Part shown: positions 57,901 to 64,000 of the stretch, in pieces | Numbering within the stretch: the stretch's first letter is position 1 | How the letters are laid out: every line of letters begins with the position of its first letter | Source of the DNA: Sodalis ligni | GTDB taxonomy: Bacteria; Pseudomonadota; Gammaproteobacteria; Enterobacterales; Enterobacteriaceae | Direction: 5' to 3' | Length of the DNA: 64,000 bases | Assembly (NCBI RefSeq): GCF_016865525.2 | Contig: NZ_CP075169.1 | Span: forward strand, 62,001 to 126,000 | The notes under the pieces: generated by a model | What the model was told of the DNA's origin: nothing | Databases searched by the model: none | What the model saw: only the letters and a program-made list of their open reading frames with translations | Translations under genes and position numbers: made by a program

Positions 57901-58932
57901 ATGCGCGTCCTTGGCCAGGGACGCCCACTGCGCGCTGTTGGGACCGCCCTGTTTCACCGCCTGGTTCAGATAGTTTTCCGCCGCGGCAAAATCGCCGCCG
58001 CGCATGGCGATATACCCCAATCCCGCCAGCGCATCGCCGTCATTGGGGTTAGTGGTCAGCACCGCTTCAAACCGGCTGCGCGCCGCGGCGAGATCGCCGC
58101 TGTTCAGCGCGGTGTACCCCTGGCCCTTCTCCTGCCCGCCGACGCTTTGCTGGAAATGCGTCAGTACGCCGGCATCGTCTGGATGGCGCTGCATGTAGCT
58201 GTCGTAAACGGCTTTATCTTCCGGTTTCGGCGCCATCCAGATGAGCGCCTGGCGCAACGCGCTGTCCGCTTGTTTATTGCCGGCCGCCAGGGGCATCAGC
58301 AGGCCGATGCCTTCCCGGCGGCTGCTTTCGTCATAAGTCAGGATACGGCCAAGGGCCGCTTTGGCGGCATTGTCGGTGGGCTGCCGGCTCAGCCAGTCCC
58401 GCAGGCCGGCAATGGCTTCGGGGCGGGAGGCGGGTACGCCGGACAGCGTTTCGTAGTACTCCACCGCCAGGCTGTCCAGGGGCTTGTTACCCTGAAACAG
58501 CGTGCGATAGCTTTCCAACGCGCGGGCGGTATTGCCCTGGGCCGCCAATTGACGGGCATTGGCCAGCTGGGTGGGAGAAATGGCCTGCATGACCTTGGCG
58601 TTATCAAGATTTTGCAGCCGGGGATCGTTCGGAGAAACCGCCTCCAGCCTTTGCCGCCACTGCTGGGCCTGGGCCCGCTGTCCGCTGCTTAGGGCATAAA
58701 GGGCCAGCAGGTAGAGCGCATCGGCGTTGCTGCTGTCCACCGCCAGAATTTTCTGCAGCGATTCTTCCGCCAGTTCGTTATGGGCTTTGTCATGCCAATA
58801 GGCGGCCTGTTGCAACAGGGCATTGATGGCAGGGCTGTTTTGGGCCGCCGTGGCCATGGCGGAAAAGAACGATAGGCCCGCCAGGCCGACCAGGCACAGC
58901 GTTCTGAATTCTTTATTTTTGTCCTGTTTCAT
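54994..58932 (-). CDS. bcsC: BcsC, TPR-containing outer-membrane cellulose export protein
   Basis: This 1312-residue protein has a signal peptide (about 1-30), a long TPR superhelix (about 30-850; for example SGQRAQAQQWRQRLEAVSPN, LDMARILQKQGNSAQAESLM) that scaffolds the periplasmic path, and a C-terminal beta-barrel (about 1030-1312; ending STALLYFKYLLGGN) for export through the outer membrane. Between them, residues about 965-1020 form an Ala-then-Ser/Thr low-complexity tract (nucleotides about 55870-56030) not typical of BcsC. Start RBS is near AAGAGAAG. It lies 48 bp after bcsB. Confidence 0.92.
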   Translation of the reverse strand: MKQDKNKEFRTLCLVGLAGLSFFSAMATAAQNSPAINALLQQAAYWHDKAHNELAEESLQKILAVDSSNADALYLLALYALSSGQRAQAQQWRQRLEAVSPNDPRLQNLDNAKVMQAISPTQLANARQLAAQGNTARALESYRTLFQGNKPLDSLAVEYYETLSGVPASRPEAIAGLRDWLSRQPTDNAAKAALGRILTYDESSRREGIGLLMPLAAGNKQADSALRQALIWMAPKPEDKAVYDSYMQRHPDDAGVLTHFQQSVGGQEKGQGYTALNSGDLAAARSRFEAVLTTNPNDGDALAGLGYIAMRGGDFAAAENYLNQAVKQGGPNSAQWASLAKDAHFYGTLNKAKGAVTSGDLNSALALSEPLAQEEGDKGTSAELFRADVQRRKNDLPGAEQTYRGLLAKDSQNTDAKLGLYYTLQQEHKGAEAQQLLQTIPADKRPKVYVGVNVDPLRQQAAQALQAGDPQRALNLLQQALQKQPSNIWVRLDMARILQKQGNSAQAESLMAAAGQRGAPADNLYAAALFASETKRWSVASQLLASIPQNRRNRAMRDLAASVSFNEQMSSAEAYMQQGNRTAALNTLHALAQTPPSAPSDVGNLAQDLMKLGDSATAVSLVRGNMRAGINGTLDDYAAQIGVLTQAGLNDEADAVLNNPKIVAGSTPAELSRIRQGSVIQQADDLRERGQYAAAYDKLIAAMQSDPQNVDLMLAMARLYQSGKMNEQAMRVYDFVLTKEPNNDDARTGAANAALAQGDIGRAKRLVAGMQGPRTVDRMILEARIAEAAGDHQQALALLRSAKGQVIGMSASGAGGAPVVGGLEIADNPFINKSTDAPTPRTASAYGTILPWQRSDTVTPLPLTGVAQTPVRAQTPAERTLKQINQLLDQEQDATSTWVEGDIGIRSRDGESGLSNLTEIKAPLLLSGVPFDSSRLKLTVTPVSLDAGSTSGTSGNRFGTGALQQARMVEAATAAAATAAAANSTTSTTTTSTTTNADGTQSSTTTTTSSTTDSTTTVNPDDYVADSPGSQKATGTEVNLALSGDSYQADIGSTPLGQDLSTLVGGFQWSPSLTNFSKLTITAERRPVTDSLLAYVGSRDKISGDKWGQVTKNGGYIQYSYDDGDAGLYAGVGGYSYVGENVPRNTGITSSEGVYMRPYRDDNSELRTGVNITFMDYDKNLSYYSFGQGGYFSPQNYISVSLPVNYNQTYDDWNLNLGGSVGYQSYTQDKTAYFPGNSTLQSELEALVAAGYGTAAYYDAQSKNGVSYNVHANGSYKINPHVTVGGQVGYDTFGDYSESTALLYFKYLLGGN

Positions 58933-58980
58933 CTTCTCTTACCCATATGGCCCAGTGGTGCGATCCGTCTTTGAATCCCG

Positions 58981-61518
58981 TTATTTATTGGCGCTGTTCG
59001 CCAGGCGCTTGGCCGCATGCCGCGCCAGCAGCACAGTCACGCTGCTGCCGATGACGATAGCGAACAGCAGGCCGCATAATGAAAGAAAAATAATATGCTG
59101 GTTGGCATACCAGATAATCATCATGTACCAAGGCATCTCGCCGCGGGGGAACTGTGAGCCGACACTAAAACTCTTTACCCCGTTTTCGCTATTGATGACC
59201 GCAATGTCTCCGCGAATGCCCGCATTAATCGTTAATGACTGCAAATCGGTATTCAGGGCGGCAAGCTGGTCGCTGTCTGTGGCGGTGGCCATGACCACCA
59301 GCCGGTTGCCGGGCCAGGGAGAAGCGAAACTCAGAAAACCCCGCCAGGCGTCCGTGGAGGCCAGATAGCGATCCGCCTCCACGCCCTGCCGGAAGAAATT
59401 GCCGGAGAAATAGCCCTTAATCTTATCCGACAGGGTCTCCTCTCTGACCGACAGCAGTCCGTTGCGCATTTCAAAGGGCGAACCGGCCAGCACATCTCCC
59501 ATCAAGGCGGTTTGCTTGAGGGAAGAGAAGACGAGAATATCCTTATTGGCCAATTGGGCATTATCACCCTGCAGACCGAGCCGCACTTCGACATGGTTCA
59601 GCGGGATGCCGGTGGCGTTGCCGGCGCGGGCGGCCATGGCCAGCAAGGCGGCGATTTCACCCGCCTCCGGCTTGGCGGGCAGCAGCATTACCGTCTCGGA
59701 AAAATCCGCCAGGCGGCTGAAGGGAAACGCCGCGCCGACGTAATACGAGAGGTTGGGCAATAAGGTGAAATGGTGTGTCTTGCTCAGATCTATGTAGGAA
59801 TCGGGATCGATCCGGCTTTTGATATTGTTGCTGGTGAGCAGGCTGCACGGGGCATCCGGTTTCGGCTGCAGTGAGAAGTAGAACTCCAGCTGGTTGTCGC
59901 CATAGATCAGGTAAGGCGACAATTGCAGGCTGTAGGATTCCTGGCGGGTATCGCCCCCCAGCTTATGCCAGGCGGTTTCCACCAAACCGTGTTTATTCAC
60001 CGAAAGGCTGCGCAAAAAGGTGCCGTTCAGGGTGATGCTCAGTTGGGAGCGATCCTCGTCAATCCAGCTTTCGGTGGGAAAGCGGTAATCGATTTGCACC
60101 GGGAAAAAGTCGCCATCCCACAGGAACAGATCCGGCGCCGCGCGAAAGCCGATGCGAATGCCGTCATGATATAAGCCGTTAACGGTAAGCGAGTCCGTAT
60201 TTTGCGCCAAATCCTTCAGGTAAACCGGTTTGCTGGTATCAATCCAGCGCGGGGCATCATAGGGTTGCCGCAGCGGAATGCCCTGGGTAGCGACCTGAAT
60301 AGTATCCTGCCGAGCGGGCAAGGGTGAAGAGATGGCACGATAAGCGGCCTGACGCAACTCTTCGCTGTTGCGTCCCACCACCAGTAACAGCTTGTAGACC
60401 GGATTCAGCGGATTATCAATCATTTGCAACGTCGGGCCAGAGGCGGCGGGCAGGGTGATGTCGCCGATTTTCTCTCCCGGCGCGCCGAACAGTATGCCGT
60501 TTTGCACCGGCAGTTCGTTCAAATGCACCGGAAAATTCACGTTACGGTAATTTGACAGCAGGCCGAAATAGGACGCCAGCATGGCGGCGGCGGTGACCGC
60601 TTCCGGTTTCACCGTCTGACCGAAAATAAACGACACCGAAGGGGATTGCATGGACATCGGGTCGAAAAAAGGCCGGGGAAAATGGCTCAGATCGCGGCCG
60701 ATATCCAGTATCTGGCTGCTCAGCTGAATGTGGCTGGCGGGTAAAATGGTGACCCAATATTTATCCGACTGGTTGCGATCGCATTGCAGGGTATTTTCGT
60801 CGCTGACGCTGAAGCTGAGGTTGTTATTGCCCACCACCATGGCGGCGGGAATATCCAGTTGGAAGACATTATCCACGGCATTCGCCTGGTTCAACGCCAC
60901 AGTGCCGAGATCCTGGCCGTTAAGCGTCAGGCGCAGGCTGGTATCGCGGGCGGCGAGCTCCGGCGAGACTTTAAGCGCCAGGAATAAGCGCGCGGTGGTG
61001 GCCACCTGATCCTGCGGCAGGGTGAAGACCACCCCCGACTGGAGCTGACCGCCGCTTAAGGTCAGGCCGTTGGGCTGGCCCATGGTGGCGACGCTGATGG
61101 CTTCGTCCCGGATGGGGTTTATCTGCGCCGACTGGCCGTCCGCCGCCTGCCCGCCGCTATTGTCCTGGGGTACGGCGCTTATCACCGGCGGCGGAAAATC
61201 CATCGGCAGTCCGCCGGTCGGCGCGCTGCCGCTATCGGACGACGCGGGGGCATTGGCGGCAGACGGTGGGGCAGCATCGGCGGAAGACCGGGCCGGATTG
61301 GCCGTTGCGGCGTCCGCCGCGCCCTGGCCGTCAGCGCTGCCCGGCGGCAAAGCCTGGCCGCCGGCCGGCACCGGCAGGGGCGGCAATCGATAGACCGGTT
61401 TCGCCGCCTCAGCGTTGTCCGCTCCGTAAGCCGGATTGATTTGGGCAGAAAACCCAAGCCCTCCCATAATGGCAATAACCACAAAAAAACAAGCAATCTT
61501 CCCGATACGCTGTGGCAT
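58981..61518 (-). CDS. bcsB: BcsB, periplasmic cellulose synthase regulatory subunit
   Basis: This 845-residue periplasmic protein, anchored by a C-terminal membrane helix (MIIWYANQHIIFLSLCGLLF, near residue 800), forms the catalytic complex with BcsA. It has an N-terminal signal segment and a Pro/Ala-rich stretch (about 40-110), carbohydrate-binding modules, and conserved LHLNELPV-like HLNELPVQNG and KTHHFTLLPNLSYY. It follows bcsA by 15 bp. The Ala/Pro-rich N-terminal insert makes it somewhat longer than E. coli BcsB (779). Confidence 0.93.
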   Translation of the reverse strand: MPQRIGKIACFFVVIAIMGGLGFSAQINPAYGADNAEAAKPVYRLPPLPVPAGGQALPPGSADGQGAADAATANPARSSADAAPPSAANAPASSDSGSAPTGGLPMDFPPPVISAVPQDNSGGQAADGQSAQINPIRDEAISVATMGQPNGLTLSGGQLQSGVVFTLPQDQVATTARLFLALKVSPELAARDTSLRLTLNGQDLGTVALNQANAVDNVFQLDIPAAMVVGNNNLSFSVSDENTLQCDRNQSDKYWVTILPASHIQLSSQILDIGRDLSHFPRPFFDPMSMQSPSVSFIFGQTVKPEAVTAAAMLASYFGLLSNYRNVNFPVHLNELPVQNGILFGAPGEKIGDITLPAASGPTLQMIDNPLNPVYKLLLVVGRNSEELRQAAYRAISSPLPARQDTIQVATQGIPLRQPYDAPRWIDTSKPVYLKDLAQNTDSLTVNGLYHDGIRIGFRAAPDLFLWDGDFFPVQIDYRFPTESWIDEDRSQLSITLNGTFLRSLSVNKHGLVETAWHKLGGDTRQESYSLQLSPYLIYGDNQLEFYFSLQPKPDAPCSLLTSNNIKSRIDPDSYIDLSKTHHFTLLPNLSYYVGAAFPFSRLADFSETVMLLPAKPEAGEIAALLAMAARAGNATGIPLNHVEVRLGLQGDNAQLANKDILVFSSLKQTALMGDVLAGSPFEMRNGLLSVREETLSDKIKGYFSGNFFRQGVEADRYLASTDAWRGFLSFASPWPGNRLVVMATATDSDQLAALNTDLQSLTINAGIRGDIAVINSENGVKSFSVGSQFPRGEMPWYMMIIWYANQHIIFLSLCGLLFAIVIGSSVTVLLARHAAKRLANSANK

Positions 61519-61533
61519 TCGAATTTTTCCGAG

Positions 61534-63633
61534 TTAAGTCGCTTCACCAGGTCCGGCGGACTTGGCACTCTTTCTTTTCTGGCCGCGTTCTTTCCATGTG
61601 TTATAAAACAGTTCAAAAACACAACGGACAATGCTGGCAAAAGAGTGCAGCGGACGATCGCGCGGATAGGGCGGCGTTATCCAGGCATCCGCCCGGGCCA
61701 GGACCACCCGCACCAGTTCGCGTCTTTTTTCCAACGGCATCTCTTCAAACATCATTCGGATGGTATTGGCATCGGCATCTATCAGGCTGACGGGAATGCA
61801 CACCCCCCCGGATTGGAGCAGCAATTCCACTTCCTCGATGCGATCGCGCTGATAGCGATCGTCGGGCGTGATCAATTTCACTCCGCCCATAGAGAGGTCC
61901 AGGGTTTCTGTGCGGGCGGAAATGCCGCTGGCGAAGTGGATAATGGCCGGTATTTTCACATCAATGCGGATGGTTTTGCGCACCTGTCGCGTCTCTTTGG
62001 CAACGGCTATCGCCGCCAGCAGGATGATGACGCTGAGAGATGCCCAGACGACGTTAAGCAGGATAACGCGCGGATCGACATTAAAGTAGTCATGCATCAC
62101 CGCGCGCACAATACCGGCGGCAATGCCCAGCCCCAGCAGAACCGCCACGATCAGGTGAGGTTTAACGATATGAAAGTCGAAAAAGCCGACATCCAGCAGA
62201 CCCCCCTTATCGGTAACGTTAAATTTGCCGTGTTTGGGGGAAATCAACGTCAGTACCGTGGGAATTATGAGATGGAAAGCCATCACCGTTTCATAGATTT
62301 CGCCCCAGAAGGCATAGCGGAAGCGGCCGTTCATGCGGGAGTTAATGTAGATTGCCAGAAACAGGTGGGGAAGCACATAGGCAAAGATGGTGCTGGCCGA
62401 CGAGGCGATAATATTCTGGTTAAACAGGAGATAGGCCAGCGGCGCGGTTAAAAATACCACCCGCGGCAGGCCATATTGGAAATGCAGCATGGCGTTGAGA
62501 TAACACAAACGCTGCTGCCATTTCAGTCCCCGGCCGAACAGAGGATTATCCATACGGAAAATTTGCGTCATGCCCCGGGCCCAGCGGGTACGCTGGATAA
62601 CATGCAGTCCGAGGCGTTCGGTGGCGAGGCCGGCCGCCAGCGGCACCGACAAAAAGGCGGAGTTCCAGCCCAGGCGCTGTAGCTTCAGGGCCGTATGGGC
62701 GTCTTCGGTGACGGTTTCCACCGCAAAACCGCCGATCTCTTCCAGGGCGCTGCGGCGGATGACCGCGCAGGAGCCGCAAAAAAACGTCGCGTTCCAGTTA
62801 TCGTTGCCCTGCTGCACCGGGCCGTAGAACAGCGCCCCTTCATTGGGGATATCCCGGGCCGCCGACAGGTTGCGCTCAAAGGGGTCTGGGGAATAGAAAT
62901 AGTGAGGGGTCTGGATCAGCGCCAGGCGATCGTCAATGAGAAAGCTGCCCACGGTGGCCTGGAGAAAACCCCGGGTGGCGACATGATCGCAATCGAACAC
63001 GCAGATATATTCGCCTTTGGTAATGGTCATGGCGTGATTAAGATTTCCCGCCTTGGCATGCTTGTTATCGTTGCGGGTAATGTATCCCACGCCGGCGTCG
63101 GCGGCGAAAACCGCGAATTCGCTGCGTTTGCCGTCGTCGAGAATGTAAATTTTCATTTTATCGCGGGGATAATCGATGCACTGCGCCGCGAGCACCGTGT
63201 CCCGCACCACGTCAAGGCTTTCATTGTAGGACGGCACGTAGACGTCCACCGTAGGCCAGGTCGCCGGATCGTCCGGCATCGGTTCTATTTTGCGCTTCAG
63301 CGGCCAGGTGGTTTGCAGATAACCCAGCACCAGGATCAGCCAGGCGTAAAGCTCCGCAATAAACAAGCCAATGCCCAGACCCGCCTCGATAACCGAATTG
63401 AAATGCAGCGTTTCGGTGGCGCGCCAGTAGATATAGCGGGTTGACATCAAAAATGACATCACCACCATAATCACGCTAACCAAATGGCTTTTACTGACGC
63501 CCAACAGCAGCAGCAAAACAATGCTTAGCAGGCCGAAAACATACTGCTTATCACTGTCCATGGGCGTGATGATGATCACCACCGCCACGGGCAGCAACAA
63601 TAACAGTAGAAAGGCAAATATCAGCTTATTCAT
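61534..63633 (-). CDS. bcsA: BcsA, cellulose synthase catalytic subunit
   Basis: This 699-residue family-2 glycosyltransferase polymerises UDP-glucose into cellulose. Motifs: DVYVPSYNESLDVV, YILDDGKRSEF, DxD in CVFDCDHVATRGF, TED in VETVTEDAHTALKL, and the acceptor-site QRTRW in HVIQRTRWARGMTQ. A C-terminal PilZ domain with RQVRKTIR and DLSMGGVKL (near residues 570-610) binds c-di-GMP, so synthesis is allosterically activated by it. It is shorter than E. coli BcsA (872), lacking an N-terminal extension. It follows bcsQ by 15 bp. Confidence 0.96.
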   Translation of the reverse strand: MNKLIFAFLLLLLLPVAVVIIITPMDSDKQYVFGLLSIVLLLLLGVSKSHLVSVIMVVMSFLMSTRYIYWRATETLHFNSVIEAGLGIGLFIAELYAWLILVLGYLQTTWPLKRKIEPMPDDPATWPTVDVYVPSYNESLDVVRDTVLAAQCIDYPRDKMKIYILDDGKRSEFAVFAADAGVGYITRNDNKHAKAGNLNHAMTITKGEYICVFDCDHVATRGFLQATVGSFLIDDRLALIQTPHYFYSPDPFERNLSAARDIPNEGALFYGPVQQGNDNWNATFFCGSCAVIRRSALEEIGGFAVETVTEDAHTALKLQRLGWNSAFLSVPLAAGLATERLGLHVIQRTRWARGMTQIFRMDNPLFGRGLKWQQRLCYLNAMLHFQYGLPRVVFLTAPLAYLLFNQNIIASSASTIFAYVLPHLFLAIYINSRMNGRFRYAFWGEIYETVMAFHLIIPTVLTLISPKHGKFNVTDKGGLLDVGFFDFHIVKPHLIVAVLLGLGIAAGIVRAVMHDYFNVDPRVILLNVVWASLSVIILLAAIAVAKETRQVRKTIRIDVKIPAIIHFASGISARTETLDLSMGGVKLITPDDRYQRDRIEEVELLLQSGGVCIPVSLIDADANTIRMMFEEMPLEKRRELVRVVLARADAWITPPYPRDRPLHSFASIVRCVFELFYNTWKERGQKRKSAKSAGPGEAT

Positions 63634-63648
63634 ACCTGAACCTGTGCT

Positions 63649-64000
63649 TTATTTAATGCCTTGATTGGGCGCGGCGTAAAATTCCCCGTCACCCACTTTC
63701 ACCCCGACGATAGCGGCGACCTTTTTACTGATAAGTTCGATATCAAAGGCAGCGGCGGAAACCGGGCTGAATTCGATGATGGAGCGCTGGGACGCATTGG
63801 CTTCCGGCACGCATTCGTCCCGATGGATGATGCCTAATAATCGGTCCCCCAGCCGCTGCTCGAAAAATTGCGAGACATCGCGGCTCAGATTTCGCCGCAT
63901 ATCGCTTTGGTTAACCACATAATATTCGCCGAGCCGGTTATTCATCGCCGAGCCGAGAAATTTATGATTTTCCATTTGCGGCAGCAGCGACAGCGAAGCG
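63649..64000 (-). CDS. bcsQ: BcsQ-type ATPase, C-terminal part (cut by the window end)
   Basis: The frame is open to the right edge of the window; about 116 C-terminal residues are visible. FLGSAMNNRLGEYYVVNQSD, LLGIIHRDECVPEANASQRS and the end IVGVKVGDGEF match the C-terminus of the ParA/MinD-type BcsQ encoded just before bcsA in many proteobacteria. BcsQ helps place the cellulose synthase at the cell pole. The remainder lies outside the window, so intactness cannot be judged. Confidence 0.75.
   Translation of the reverse strand, partial: ASLSLLPQMENHKFLGSAMNNRLGEYYVVNQSDMRRNLSRDVSQFFEQRLGDRLLGIIHRDECVPEANASQRSIIEFSPVSAAAFDIELISKKVAAIVGVKVGDGEFYAAPNQGIK

Overview
The window looks like part of an Enterobacterales chromosome. 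Evidence is an E. coli-like dppABCDF operon and kdpFABC-D, malZ, an enterobacterial Hcp/Tlde1 type VI remnant, and a bcsQABCDZ cellulose operon. High GC, an IS630-type insertion sequence and many single-base gene lesions suggest a Sodalis-like lineage, but this is inference: no rRNA or marker gene is present.

Layout. (1) 1-6.7 kb is an iron-uptake locus: 3' end of an FhuD-like binding protein, a fused FhuB-like permease, a dedicated TonB, an AraC-type regulator and a TonB-dependent siderophore receptor with Fur-like boxes. A PvdE-type cyclic-peptide/siderophore ABC exporter at 10.0-11.7 kb probably belongs to the same locus. (2) Between receptor and exporter, 6.7-9.7 kb is an insertion bracketed by a 58-bp duplication of the receptor 3' end. 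It holds an IS630 transposase, a 5'-truncated Tlde1-like peptidoglycan-targeting effector, a small membrane protein that may be its immunity protein, and a frameshifted hcp. (3) 12.2-19.6 kb is kdpFABC plus kdpD, with a frameshift in kdpB and no kdpE, although a KdpE-like operator is retained. (4) malZ (19.7-21.7 kb) carries an unusual low-complexity insert. (5) 22.0-27.3 kb is an archaic Csu-type chaperone-usher pilus operon. (6) 27.7-31.8 kb is an AT-rich, largely decayed biosynthetic operon: alpha-oxoamine synthase intact; acetyltransferase, methyltransferase-like gene and stand-alone adenylation enzyme broken.

(7) 32.0-44.0 kb is the most notable region: an iron-only (alternative) nitrogenase cluster. 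A molybdate-type binding protein and permease and a two-domain molbindin precede anfHDGK, then two accessory genes, anfO, the activator anfA, and a second degenerate sigma-54-activator-like gene. The control DNA is readable: two perfect GTAC-N6-GTAC sites and a -24/-12 promoter before anfH; a ModE-type palindrome directly before a -24/-12 element at anfA; a second ModE-type palindrome before the molybdate-transport genes. The circuit suggested is that molybdenum represses anfA and Mo uptake through a ModE-family protein, and without Mo AnfA plus sigma-54 turns on anfHDGK. Cofactor genes (nifB, nifUSV etc.) are not in the window.

(8) 44.0-44.4 kb holds a 95-bp palindrome and tandem copies of a 107-bp structured repeat, also found at 21.8 kb with compensatory stem changes. 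(9) 44.5-51.7 kb is a glutamine-amidotransferase-like gene (frameshifted) and dppABCDF with a GcvB-like target before dppA. (10) 51.7-53.2 kb is an AT-rich pair of unrecognised genes. (11) 53.5-64.0 kb is the cellulose operon, read leftward: bcsQ (cut by the window end), A, B, C, D, Z.

Many lesions are one-base changes in homopolymers, so read-level checks are needed before calling all of them pseudogenes.
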